Positions 11,238-21,590 of a stretch of 64,000 nt of DNA are shown here, piece after piece. The position numbers were made by a program, and so were the translations under genes. The first letter of the stretch is position 1, and each line of letters starts with the position of its first letter. The notes under the pieces were generated by a model. It was given only the letters and a program-made list of their open reading frames with translations. It was not told the DNA's origin and made no database searches. The stretch comes from Diphasiastrum complanatum (taxonomy: Eukaryota; Streptophyta; Lycopodiopsida; Lycopodiales; Lycopodiaceae), in contig CM055098.1 in assembly GCA_029204225.1 (NCBI GenBank), positions 47,429,939 to 47,493,938 on the forward strand, in the 5' to 3' direction.

Positions 11238-12715
11238 CTCCCTCTTCAACTAGTTTTGGCATAGTTTTAACCATACTACTTTGATCCAACTTTAGAATGA
11301 TCTCCATCATAAGTATAGATCTTCTTTTTAATGTTCTAAAGTAGTTTCCATAATTGATATAGAGAATAGTGTCCGCTTTGGATGTTTCACTATTTCTTAC
11401 ATCAATTTTACACATCAAAATGTAACTAGAACATGAAGAACCAAATAGAATGTAAATGAAATGATTCATCCATGCTTTAAACTTTGAGATCTATGGAAAA
11501 TTACATCAACCAAACAATAAATTTGAGTGATGACCATTTTCTTCCTTGTCTCCTCCAACTTTGTCCTTTCTTGATATGTTCCCACCATAAAACTCCATGA
11601 ATGAGCCTCCATTTTCATCTTACCACAAGAAACCATCAAACCTTGGAAATCCATGAGTAAGTGAGTACATCAATGATACTGATCCAGCACCACATGACTC
11701 CATATAACTAAATGGTAGCACTAGTCCTTCTTCAAGATCTACTTGACACAAGAAAATGACCATGAATTCACCAAAAATTGACAATCTCCAAGTATTGGCA
11801 CCAAGTAGCTCAACACTTGAGAACTTAACCATGGATGAGTGATATAATGAGCCTCCAATAGATTCATTTCCATCAAGAAAACCAGCCAATAATGCTAGTA
11901 CAACTCCAACATCCAATTGATGCTCACCAATGTAGCTAGTTTTACCATATCTTGACAATTTGCACACATCCACATGAAATTGCTCAAACATGAGATAGAA
12001 GAAGTAAAGTAAACTTGAACAACAGATCCTTGCTGTTCTTTTGACCTTACTTGAGTCTTCATACACTCGTAAAAATAGATCCAAAAAATCATTGACATTT
12101 GGCTCTCCTTTGATGCTCTTACTAGCTCCAAATTGCCAACTTCCCTTTTGACTTGTTGAAGCCCTTTGCAATCAACCTCTTGATCTTCCACTTGAACATC
12201 AAAGCCATTGACTAAGACCTCTTCTCTAGATCCATTAATTGATTTTCCAGCATGAAAACCATGAGAACCAATATCCACTTCCATAGCATCATCTACACAA
12301 GAAGATTCTCCAAAACATGTGAGTAAAGCAAAGTATGTCACTTCCACTTGCTTACCTTTCTCTTGATCATCAAGGATATCAAAGATATGAATATATTTAG
12401 ACATGAGCCTTTGGAAATACTCCCTCTCAAACATATGATATTGATCCAACAAGATCTCATCAATGCTTGATCTCGAAGTTTCACAAAGGTTAGTGAAAAC
12501 AATGCCACCATCATAAATCAAAAGATAGATTCCAAACTTTCCATCCAACATGAAGTAGAGTAGGTGAAGATGAGTATCTAACCTAATAAATCCAGCCCTC
12601 TTGAGTCCATAACAAACCTCAATAATCTCACCAATGAGATCTTCCTTGTCTTGAAGAAATTGCCTCTTGATTTGCTCCATGTAGTCTTCTCCAAACAACC
12701 TTTTGTCATCTCCAT
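11238..12715 (-). pseudogene. Family B interior ORF, main part
   Basis: The longest frame runs 12698-11895 (267 codons) and contains GEDYMEQIKRQFLQDKEDLI, FMLDGKFGIYLLIYDGG, HIFDILDDQEKGKQVEV and CFGESSCVDDAMEVDIGSHG. The corresponding peptides are conserved in copy B2 on the opposite strand (51.9-52.7 kb). Downstream the best similarity moves to other frames (12171-11620), and both copies have stops. I know no family with these motifs. It could be a captured host sequence or a decayed element-specific protein; coding status is unproven. Confidence 0.5.
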
Positions 12716-12720
12716 CACAT

Positions 12721-13091
12721 TAGAGGAGTTTTGAGCTCCAAAAAGACCCTTTAAAAATTCGTGCAAGATGTAGTTTATACTATTAAAATATTATAACATT
12801 AATACTTTTGACTTGCCATAACTTTTTAATCGTAGTTCAAAAGTGTCTCATATAACATATCATTGGAAACCCTTGCCGAGGGCTTTCCAATGCACCAAAC
12901 TTCGCTCAATTCGGACTTACCGCTAAAAAGTTATGCCATTTGTAGTGTGGAATCAAAATGTGGACTCAAAAAGTTACGTTACATAGATTTCAAATTTGAG
13001 TGTTTTGATTGGTCCATGTGTAAGAAAAAATTGAGAAAAAATATTAAAAGAATCTTTACAAAGAGTCTTTTTTGGATTTAGAACTCCTCTA
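12721..13091. mobile_element. MITE-like element with terminal inverted repeats
   Basis: 371 bp bounded by TAGAGGAGTTTTGAGCTCC on the left and the inverse of TAGAGGAGTTCTAAATCC on the right; about 32 terminal bases pair with few mismatches, continuing through CAAAAA(A)GAC(C/T)CTTT. Flanks extend the palindrome by CACAT/ATGTG. The homologous family B copy at about 51.86 kb is uninterrupted at the same place, giving an empty-site comparison. No coding capacity. Superfamily is unclear; a TA target duplication is possible but not proven. Confidence 0.75.
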
Positions 13092-13096
13092 ATGTG

Positions 13097-14118
13097 AGTG
13101 ATCAATTCATATTCATAGAATCCTTTGAGTTGATGAAGAGATGTGAGATCCAAGCCTTGGATCTTCCCAAGAACCAATCTTCCATTTCTCTTTCTGTTAA
13201 AAATTCACAATTCTAGCTTGACTAGTTTTGGTCATATGACTTGTAAATAGTTAGATGGTCATGATGTGGCTTGTCACACGTGTCAAATAGAATAGGATTC
13301 CATTCATAAGGATGTTCTCAAGTAGACCTAAGTGTTAGAACCTTTGGAATGAGTCCAATTTATGCTTAGATACAAGAGAGAAAAGATAGGAGATATTTTT
13401 GGTAATTTTTGCATTGTTGAGGGATCTCCAAGATTCCAACCCTAACTTGGTAGGGATGAAAGATCCACCAAAATTAGCATTAGTCATATGTTTAGGGCTA
13501 CTCATACCTGTCCAAAACCGTGATGGATCATGTATATATAGGTGATGATATCTCACCAAAATCAATCAAGCAATTTCATGATTTTTCTCTCATAATGGTG
13601 CAATTGCTCTCTATGTTCATAATTGTTTGAGTACTTGTGATTACTAATGATTATAGGATTGAATGTAGGTTTGGTGTACAATACTCAGACTGTGAGAGGC
13701 CATACTTTCACACGTGTGAAGCCTTCTTCAAGGATTTACGCCATTTAGTGAGGTTCAAGCATAGATTTCTGATGGATTTTGATGGTTCAACTTGTGCTAA
13801 TCTTATGAAATCATAATCTATTGTTTCCCTCATCATTTCAAGTGTTTTAGGATCCTTATTTACTGTAATTTTTACACTTTCCTTTAAATGATTGCATTAT
13901 GAGAAGTAGAAACCTCAAAGACATTAGATTGAAGCCATGAAAAAAATAATTAGTAACTTCAACATAAGGATGATTGAAGTACTCTCTTTTTTCAAACAAA
14001 AGCTTCTACTCAATGTTTTAGGTGATGAATCATATGATAATGATTTTTTTTCACAATCATTCACAATGGAATCATTCAAAGTACATCCCACTTTGAACTC
14101 TTCACATACATATCTTCT
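13097..14118 (-). pseudogene. Family B interior ORF, upstream part, split by a solo LTR
   Basis: Minus-strand peptides RLVLGKIQGLDLTSLHQLKG (about 13180-13120) and, beyond the solo LTR, VCEEFKVGCTLN, SLSYDSSPKTLSRSFCLKKE and LLIIFFMAS (14110-13930) match copy B2 at 51.54-51.86 kb in order. The solo LTR (13195-13876) lies between these parts. Function unknown. Confidence 0.6.
13195..13876 (+). repeat. Solo LTR of copia family D with target duplication
   Basis: 682 bp from TGTTAAAAATTCAC to GTAATTTTTACA. Its length equals that of the copia D 5' LTR at 60431-61112, and I count about 20 differences by eye (about 97% identity). It is flanked by CTTTC at 13190-13194 and 13877-13881, a perfect 5-bp target duplication. 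No primer site or coding sequence follows, so this is an LTR-LTR recombination product. Confidence 0.95.
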
Positions 14119-14540
14119 TCTTGACTTGTGCACAATCTCTCTCTACGTAACCTCTCTCTAAAGTGACATTTCTTAAAGGTCCCAATTTGAGCCCATATTT
14201 CCCCTAATGTAAAGGCTTAAAAAAAATGAGTGAATTACAACTTGCTACTTGTGCTCATTGGATTGGGCTTATACACACAGGATGCTAGTTCCTAACACTT
14301 ATTACTCTACCTGTACAGTACTGTGGCAAGGCCCATTGGCAAGCCTTGGCCAATAGTAGTTTTAGTGGTAGGGACCAAGTAAAGAGCCAACATGATCCTC
14401 CACCTAAAGAGGTGTCGGTCCCATGGCACTTGCCTGCATTTTTCATGGAGGAGAGTTGTCGACACATTTATTGCTGGAAATGGATGCTTCAAGAAAAGCG
14501 TGGATAGGCAGAGAGAGCATTAAGGAGGTAAAACTTGTTC
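14119..14540. other. No gene seen
   Basis: Short overlapping frames only. The sequence does not match the family B or copia fragments on either side. A Ser/Leu stretch at 14100-14160 is noise. Confidence 0.4.
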
Positions 14541-15460
14541 TATACTTAATGGATTGTTGGATAATCATGCTAATCTTGTTCGAAGCTTTGCTATTCAAAA
14601 AACTTTGCCAAGCATTGTGGATTTGCAAGAGATTTTGGTAAATGAGGAGTTTAGGCTTCAAGCAAGAGGTGGATCTACATCAACATCTCAATATGAAGAG
14701 GAGGTTATGTTTATCAAAGGCAAGTTCAAGGGCAAAGGCAAAGGCAAGTGGTCAAAGGGTCAAGGTCAAGGTGAGCCTTCCTGTTTTGTTAGTAAGAAGA
14801 AAGATAGATCAAAGTTAAAATGCTTTATTGTGGAATCAAAGGGCATTCTGCTAATGAATGTCTAAAGAGACAAAGAGATGAAGGTAGCAAGCAAATCAAC
14901 TTTACTAATGATGAGGATCTAGGTGGTTGTGATTCTCTTTTGATGTGTTCTTCAAGTCCAATATCAAGTGAATGTGACAAAGATTTATGGTGGATTGATA
15001 GTGGAGCTAGTTCACACATGACTAGTCACACAGAGTTCTTTACTTCTATGGTCACTTATGATGGAGCCAGGAAAGTGATTCACATGGCCAATGGTGGTGA
15101 GTGTGTGATTGAAGGTATTAGTTCGATTCTTATTTGTCTTTCTACTAATAGGAAAGCAAGACTTGATGGTGTTCTTTACATTCCTTCACTTTCAAATAAT
15201 TTGTTAAGTGTTGGTCCCTTGGTTGCTAGGGGCAATAGACAAGGTAGACTTTTCAAGCTTGATGCTTTTGTTATTGCTAACAAAAAGGGTGGAACGGAAA
15301 AGGAGATTGGTCTCAACTTTCCAAAGTTCTCTTTTAGCATCAATAAGATTGGTGGATCTTATGAAAATTCTAACAAGCTTCCTTATGCTAGATCAAGGTC
15401 AAGATCTAATATGCTTCTTGGAGACGTTCATCTTTGTGCGAACTTGGCTAGCTATGAGGA
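14541..15460 (+). pseudogene. copia gag-protease fragment
   Basis: Starts in the gag C-terminal half (LNGLLDNHANLVRSFAIQ, IVDLQEILVNEEFRLQ), then a Lys/Gly-rich linker (GKFKGKGKGKW) and a CCHC knuckle (YCGIKGHSANEC) whose first Cys is offset by a one-base deletion near 14822. The protease follows (LWWIDSGASSHMTSHTEFF) with the YIPSLSNNLLSVG block. After about 15230 the sequence departs from copia and no integrase follows. Confidence 0.8.
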
Positions 15461-15712
15461 TCTTCAATGGGTCTTCATGGCAAGTTCAAGCATGCAAAAC
15501 GTAAGGAAAGAGCTAACTTCATCAATGGAGGTGGTGAAGGTTCTTCCTTGGAAAAGGCTGTTGCTAATGATTTTTTTGATCATATAGAAAAAGATGTTGC
15601 TAGGTGCATTCATGAAGGAGGTGGTTCTTCTACATTTTTTTGTGATGAGTCCAAGAAAGTCATTTTTGCAGCAAGTGGATTCACATGTCTTCATAAAGAG
15701 AGTAGATCAATT
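15461..15712 (+). pseudogene. Unidentified open segment before an inverted junction
   Basis: The frame at 15467-15739 is open (NFINGGGEGSSLEKAVANDF, FFCDESKKVIFAASG) but matches no family I know. It ends where an oppositely oriented copia RT begins at about 15712. It may belong to the interior of a rearranged non-autonomous copia element. Confidence 0.3.
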
Positions 15713-16310
15713 CCTGTCAGAATGATATCATCAACATAAATAACAAGAATGACAATATCTTTATCAAAAAACTTGACATATAAGGAAGGATCATAGTTCC
15801 TAAGATTAAATCCTAGTGACTCAAGAAAGGTATTAAGTCGAGAATACCATGACCTTGGAGCTTGCTTCAATCCATATAAACTTTTGAAGAGCAAGCAAAC
15901 TTTTTCTTTATCATGGATGTTCCATATAAAATCTCTTCTTCTAGATACCCATTTAGAAATGCATTAGAGACATCTAGTTGAAGAACTTGCCAATTGAAAA
16001 AACAAGCAAGAGAAATTATGATTCTAACTGATACCATCTTTGCAACTGGGGCAAAGGTCTCCTCATAATCAAGTCCATAAACTTGATCAAAACCTTTAGC
16101 ACAAAGCCTAGCCTTGTACTTGTTGATTGTGCCATCTTAATTATACTTGACTCGAAAAACCCACTTGGAACCAATGATGTGCTTGTTGGATGGAAGATCC
16201 ACAAGCTCCCATGTCTTATTGGCCATCAAAGCTTCATATTCCTCCTTCATGGAAAGGTACCATTCCTTCGAGTTGAGTGCATTCCCCTCGTCCTTATTCA
16301 GGGGATATAA
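15700..16310 (-). pseudogene. copia reverse transcriptase fragment, reverse strand
   Basis: Minus-strand reading from 16300 gives the RT N-terminus (MANKTWELVDLPSNKHIIGS, KWVFRVKYN), a TAA, then [47 protein letters not shown]. After a frame change it continues with [15 protein letters not shown] and VIYVDDIILTG, where it is cut at about 15712. The catalytic YVDD is present but the reading frame is broken. Confidence 0.85.
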
Positions 16311-16319
16311 TCATGATCT

Positions 16320-16966
16320 CTCTTAAGAATTACACTGAGCAGCTCACACTGGCCAAGGATATCCTCACCAACCTTGGTTTTGATCTAACACTTTTTCGGG
16401 ACTAGCAGAGCGAGAGCCTCATCCGAGCAGCTTACTCGACCTATTTGGATGAGTTCCAAACTTTCCGGCTTACAACCAAGACTGGCAGTTATTCTATTAT
16501 CAACGTCTCTCCGAGGGATCTTCAGAGTGTCGGCTTTCCTAATCTCAAAGAGACAATCCATGGCAAGGGCACCAGTTATGATGCCAAGTACTTCACCAAG
16601 TTTCTGACAGACGACGGCAAAACCATTGCCCAAACCAACGACGGGATCGCTATCTGACTCATCACGGATCCTCATCTACGGGCCGCGTCAGAGATCATCG
16701 TCACCATGGCTGCAGTACATATCACCAAGATGGATCGCATCCCACCGAGCGGTCTCTTCTCTCTAACCCTCACCATGGACGACCCCACTCAAAATTATAA
16801 GTGGGCTGAGAAGGTAGCGGGAAAGCTGTGTGGAGCCCTGAAAGCCCGCAAATCAACTACCAAATGTGAGTATCTCCTCCACATGTTGGTCACCAAGAAA
16901 TTGGGGTCTAAGGCGACTGCTGCCATCAAGGAGCTGGATGTTGTTTATCCAAGCACAAAAAAGTGA
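16320..16966 (+). pseudogene. Family F post-pol ORF, first part
   Basis: A run of frame with two stops (about 16404 and at 16657). It includes LDEFQTFRLTTKTGSYSI, VSPRDLQSVGFPNLKE, YDAKYFTKFLTDDGKTIAQT and, after the second stop, MDRIPPSGLFSLTLTMDDPT and a Lys-rich alpha-helical segment ending at 16966. GC content is higher than in the surrounding copia DNA. I know no family with these motifs. Confidence 0.45.
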
Positions 16967-17222
16967 GCCACCCCCCAACCGACAACAAAACTAGTCTCAA
17001 GGGAAGGCAGTCAATACCGAAGCAGATGTCCCACAAGACATTCTATCCAGCGACATCGGGGTAGAATATGCTGAATCCGGAGGGAGTCTTAAACCATCTC
17101 AGGTCCGAAAGGAGGTCCTAGAGCAGCAGACGGCCTTACTTCACCAGGCCCAACAACGTCGAAAAGCAGTAGCAGCAGCAGCAAGCAGCTCCGGAACAGT
17201 AAGCACTTCTGGCTCTGATCCT

Positions 17223-17845
17223 ATGGGCGTGATTCCGTCCACACAGGCAATCTCCTCTCCATTTCTTGCTCTCACAATCCCACCATCACCCGCACCATTT
17301 ATTGTCACCTCCACACCCTCACTAACTCTCAACACGGGCTTTCCTTCCACACTTCCACAAAAGCCCTCGATTGTACAAATCTCCACCCTACTTGACTCCA
17401 CAGTCAACGTAGATGATTTTGCCTTACAATTATTAACTGCACTCCCATCAACCACTGTCACCACTAATCCAATCCCACAATCTCCGCCAGTAGTCTCTCC
17501 CCACCCCTCAATCCACAATCACCCCTCCCTGTCTTTCCTACACCTCCGTCTAACCCTGCTCCTGATTTTCTACCATTTAACCCCATGCCATATCCTAACT
17601 ACACACGCAACCTCCCTGACATTGATCCTTGGGAGCAGCTACCCCTTACAGCCCAAATGGCGGTATGGTTGGTGAATGAGCTCCAATACAATATATTTAG
17701 CACCCTAGGGGGACAACACACTATCCGGCAATTCGACGATGGTGCTATGGTGGGCCTTCAGAAAGAAAAAACAAGGCTGGAGGAGGAAACCAAACAACAA
17801 CAGCTACAGATCCAAAACCTCACGAATTACAATCAACAACAATAG
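17223..17845 (+). pseudogene. Family F Pro/Thr-rich segment
   Basis: A low-complexity, Pro/Ser/Thr-rich frame (17223-17675) leads by a frame change into MPYPNYTRNLPDIDPWEQLP and a Gln/Glu/Lys-rich helical end (EKTRLEEETKQQQLQIQNL). The C-rich composition differs clearly from neighbouring elements. It looks like a linker between two folded parts of the post-pol protein. Confidence 0.4.
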
Positions 17846-17904
17846 CAGATGCTAATCCATCTCCAAAACCAGCTCCAACTGAAGGTATCCAACATGCAGT
17901 TCCA

Positions 17905-18645
17905 ATGGTGGCCTATCAAACGCTGGCCCAAAAGCTGAAAGCCACAATGGAGCAACACACAAAATTACAACAATCATACATTGCTTCCGTCGAGGCCCTA
18001 AACCAGCACATAGCCACCCTGGAAGAATGCTTAAAGGCTGCTGCACAGTCGACACCATCGGTTCATGCAGAGCACGCCCAATTTCATGATTCGGGGCACC
18101 ACTTTGATAGACCTGATGGTGGAGATGGCACAGGATTTCAACAACCTCCTCTTGCAACTCAAGGCTCCGCATTTCAAAGCCAACCCCTGGGGCAAGGAGC
18201 TCAAACACCAACCAATCCATCGGGCTCTGGGGGTACTAGCTCCCAACATTTTCTTTTCCCTTCCACCGCTTACCCCCTCGACACCACTAACCCCACCTTC
18301 ATTCCACGACACTTTTCACCTGAATCACAATGCATTGCAAAAGTTAATCCCTCGCCTCCTCTATCTCCTGATCCCGATCCACAAACCGCACACGAGATTG
18401 CCTCTGAAGCCCCCACCATCCGGCATAGAATCACGCCCACAGAACCAAGCAAGGAGTTGCGTGTCTCTCAGCAGTTTGCAAAGAAGTACCCAACAACGAA
18501 AGAGCGAGGTGGCTACATACTGCCAGATTTGGACCAGTATCAAACACATAAAGCAGCAGTCAAACTCCTGGATCCACAACCTCTCTGGCACGGTATCTCG
18601 AAGCTCCTTCCTACATGCACACCAATCCTTATTACTATCCAGTAG
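17905..18645 (+). CDS. Family F post-pol ORF, coiled-coil and Pro-rich protein
   Basis: The 246-codon frame starts after a TAG with a helical, heptad-like segment (residues about 5-45; LKATMEQHTKLQQSYIAS, LNQHIATLEECLKAA). It is followed by a long Pro/Gln/Ser-rich linker and a C-terminal stretch (LRVSQQFAKKYPTTKERGGY). The coiled coil suggests self-association. No transmembrane segment or zinc finger is evident. Function unknown; likely part of one larger ORF with its neighbours. Confidence 0.45.
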   Translation: MVAYQTLAQKLKATMEQHTKLQQSYIASVEALNQHIATLEECLKAAAQSTPSVHAEHAQFHDSGHHFDRPDGGDGTGFQQPPLATQGSAFQSQPLGQGAQTPTNPSGSGGTSSQHFLFPSTAYPLDTTNPTFIPRHFSPESQCIAKVNPSPPLSPDPDPQTAHEIASEAPTIRHRITPTEPSKELRVSQQFAKKYPTTKERGGYILPDLDQYQTHKAAVKLLDPQPLWHGISKLLPTCTPILITIQ

Positions 18646-19185
18646 TGAGGCGAGAACCGTTTCTTGCCACCAAGGTCAAGAATAGAATCTTTTGGCCTAA
18701 GCTCACAGGAGTTGATATTGGTAACTTAGCCAAAGACATGGTCACCAACTGGCGAGTCTTCTACCAGAAGCACCATGGCAATCCTGATTGTGATGTCAGA
18801 TATTTTGCAGATAATTGCAACCTGGTGGCAATTTTGGCAGAATTCAGGGGTTTTTGGGATCGAGGGTTACTCCCAATTGCCCTTGACATCAATAAACCCT
18901 TGCGCACGCAAGACGACCATATCAACTGCAAGGCTCTATTATCGCGCTGCACTTACTTCCTCCTTGCACGTTGATATGGTGGAGCTATGGAAAACCCATA
19001 ACTTTCTCCAGGGTATGCTCCATTATTACAAACCCATGTTCTTCCTGAACAAATTACGGTGGCAAATGATGGAGGGCATCGGGACGACCATTTACCACTC
19101 CCGACAACAACAGTCTCGTCTCCAAGAAGCACAAAAAATCCAGGACGAAAAGGCGTCGATTGGTGTGGGACCACCAATCCAATAA
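18615..19185 (+). pseudogene. Family F post-pol ORF, C-terminal part
   Basis: First frame (to 18974) has REPFLATKVKNRIFWPKLTG, DIGNLAKDMVTNWRVFYQKH and NLVAILAEFRGFWDRGLLPI. After a stop a second frame continues with LWKTHNFLQGMLHYYKPMFF and ends KASIGVGPPIQ, with TAA just before the polypurine tract. This placement makes it the last protein of the element. It has the same position as the gypsy C ORF at 49153-50039. No known domain recognised. Confidence 0.5.
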
Positions 19186-19197
19186 GGAGGGGGATAA
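19182..19197 (+). other. Polypurine tract of family F
   Basis: AATAAGGAGGGGGATAA directly precedes the LTR start TGTTAGCAAC, as expected for the plus-strand priming site. Confidence 0.8.
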
Positions 19198-20004
19198 TGT
19201 TAGCAACTGTGCTAACACAGAGAAAATAATAAAATAATAAAACTCTGTGGCATGAGTTTTGTACGACCACGTATGAGTATCTGTCAATAAACTTCAAGCC
19301 ATGGCATGTGTTTTGTAAGTCCATGAGTAGAAGCTTAAATGATAATAAAATAGCTTAAACTTAGATTTCGAACTTAGACTTAGGAAACTTAAGATTAGAA
19401 ACATTTTATCTTAAGTTGTCCTAAGTTAAAAAAATTGAAGTTCTAAATCCTAAGTTAGAAGTTCTAGAGAGGCTAGAAACAGAGTAGTCCCATAAGTTAG
19501 TAGACACTTATGGAAGACTCTCCTTGCCATAAAAGGAGAGGTATTTGCATTGTAAATAACACTTTTGAGATTAAGCTATCTTGCTCTCTATTTTGGAGAA
19601 TTATCATTCTATTTCATTTGTGTTCCCCTTGGAAAGGTGCATAGCTTGAGGGAAGGTGCGCGGGCCTCCTCTTGCCTCCTTTTCATCGGTTTTATTGTGG
19701 CATGTTCGTTATTGCTTATTTGTTTAATATTAGCCGCAATCTCATTTTATTACCCTTCGGGTGTTCATCTAGGATTAGTCTAGTCACCTTGCTAGTTGGG
19801 TAAGCCTTAGCAAGGATTTTCATTGTTGTTACTAATTAGTTTATTTCCGTTTCGGGCACTAGTTGGGTAAGCCTTAGTGCTCTCATTCCTCCATATTTCT
19901 GTTGAAGCTTTTGTAGAAACTTAAAAAGTGGACGAATCTCTACATCCCTATACTACACTCGTAAGTAGATCTAGCCACCGCACTCACTAGAAATACTTCC
20001 AACA
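19198..20004 (+). repeat. 3' LTR of family F
   Basis: 807 bp from TGTTAGCAACTGTG to ACTTCCAACA. The first 20 bases form a hairpin (TGTTAGC against GCTAACA). A reverse relative at 31687-32404 lacks about the first 105 bp. The LTR is followed directly by LINE sequence at 20005. No target duplication can be tested because the 5' end is missing. Confidence 0.85.
19787..19882 (+). other. Two LTR hairpins with an identical 13-nt loop
   Basis: Hairpin 1: CCTTGCTA (19787-19794) pairs with TAGCAAGG (19808-19815). Hairpin 2: GCACTA (19856-19861) pairs with TAGTGC (19875-19880), extendable by two bases. Both enclose the same loop, GTTGGGTAAGCCT. Related forms occur in the reverse LTR at 31821-31847 and 31888-31916. 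Confidence 0.8.
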
Positions 20005-21590
20005 ATATCTCTGATTCTTTGATCAATTTTCAGAATTTAGATATTATTGTGCTCTCCCATGATGCCACTCCTAACTGGTGTCAAGAGTTAAGCCTTAACG
20101 TCCTTTCACATGATACCATCATCAAGTATTTGGGTTTCCCTCTTGGTGCTTCCCTTTTTAACAAAGACCGTATCAACTAGATTATTGAGAGAATCAGGTT
20201 AAAATTCAGCATTGGACTTCTACCAACCTCTCTTTCCCGGATAGACTCATTGTCCTCAAGCACATTATTTCCTCCTACTTCATGCACTTCCTCTTCATTT
20301 GGTTCCTTCCCCCCTCCTACTCTCTCACTATTGCTAGGACTTTTAAAAAGTTCCTCTGGAACAATGGCCCTAGCCTTTTGAACTGGGATATTTGCTCGGC
20401 TCCAAAAATACTAGGTGGATTGAGTCTTCTCGACCCTTCTACTACCTCACACTCTCTACTTTATAGACGCATCCACTATAACTTTTCTCGTCCCCAACCT
20501 TGGGCTCTAATGTTGATGGCCAATTGGTACCAATTCTAAGTCCTATTTTCTGGAGTTTACCCGTTCTTCCTTTTTCTTCTCCACCTCATGCCCTCCTTTG
20601 TCCAAATCCATTTATAGAGTTCTTCTTTCCATGAGAGAGCTTACTTTCTGGACAAGTGGTAATTCTATGTTCCCCCCTTGAGCCCCTATGGTTTTCTAAA
20701 GCTATCACCATCAACTCTAAACCTCTCGCTTTGATCGAAATGAGACTCTGTCAAAAACTTACTTGTAAAGGCGTTATTACTTGGGACCATATTATGGAAT
20801 CCATTTACTCCCTCAGCTTATCCTGTCTCAAGACATAGCTTGGCCTCTCCTCCCATGAAACTAACTTCCTTACCTTCGCCTTTTTCCATGGAGACCTTGG
20901 TCCCCTTTCTACTTCCCTAACTACGGATGGCAATAACAATTGGCTCTCCAAGGCTTTGGACAAAACAAGTAAATTCACCTATTCCTCTGTTAACTCTACT
21001 AATAAAGAGTCCAACTTCACCTTTTCATGTTTCAACACTAAGTGGAACATTTTTTACTCCCCCCCCCCCCCCCCACACATTTGGAAGTTCAAATTCCGTC
21101 ATACCCACAAAATCAAACCTGGCAAGTATAGATTTTTATCTCTTAGGATTCTCTAGCACTCTCTTCCTGTGTGTGCCAATTATAGGGGCGATGTGTCACA
21201 TGCCTTCTCTAAATGTAAAACATCAGATGAAGATGTGATTCATCTGTTCTTTCATTGCTATGCACCATTATGGAAATCAGTTACTAACATGTTCATTGCG
21301 CGCTTTCATGTCAGATTCAGGAAATTTAGCCATATGGATTTACTGTTTGATGATGTTACTTTTGATGATATAGTTGTAAATGATTTCTGGTAGTCTATTA
21401 GAGTTATTACCCTTTGGAACATATGGTTGGATAGGAACATTAGGCAATTTGGGATTGGCGACTTTGTCATATCCCCCCTGCTTCTTTTTTAAGAGGCTGA
21501 AAAATTAATGCTTCTATAAGTTTTTTATTGTCTTCATTTCATGTACTTTGTCAAAAGTCAATAATCTATGGTTACTTTTCGAGAGAAAAA
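20005..21590 (+). pseudogene. LINE (non-LTR retrotransposon) ORF2 3' end
   Basis: Forward frames encode the C-terminal end of an L1-type plant LINE RT: YLGFPLGASLFNKDR, SFPDRLIVLKHIISSYFMHF, FLWNNGPSLLNWDICSAPK and LGGLSLLDP. Further on is the zf-RVT-like region (CANYRGDVSHAFSKCK, DEDVIHLFFHCYAPLWKSV). Stops and frame changes are frequent. A poly-C run at 21059-21074 lies in the middle. A 3' end with an A-rich tail is at about 21575-21588 (GAGAGAAAAAAATAA). The 5' part, including the catalytic FADD region, is missing. Confidence 0.8.

Larger units (their letters stand above)
16311..20004 (+). mobile_element. Gypsy-like LTR element family F, 3' end only
   Basis: The fragment holds several ORFs followed by a polypurine tract and a complete LTR (19198-20004). 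A related reverse-strand LTR is at 31687-32404. No RT or integrase is in this fragment, because the 5' part is replaced by the copia RT at about 16310. Assignment to gypsy is by analogy with gypsy C, which has comparable post-pol ORFs, and is an inference. Confidence 0.6.
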
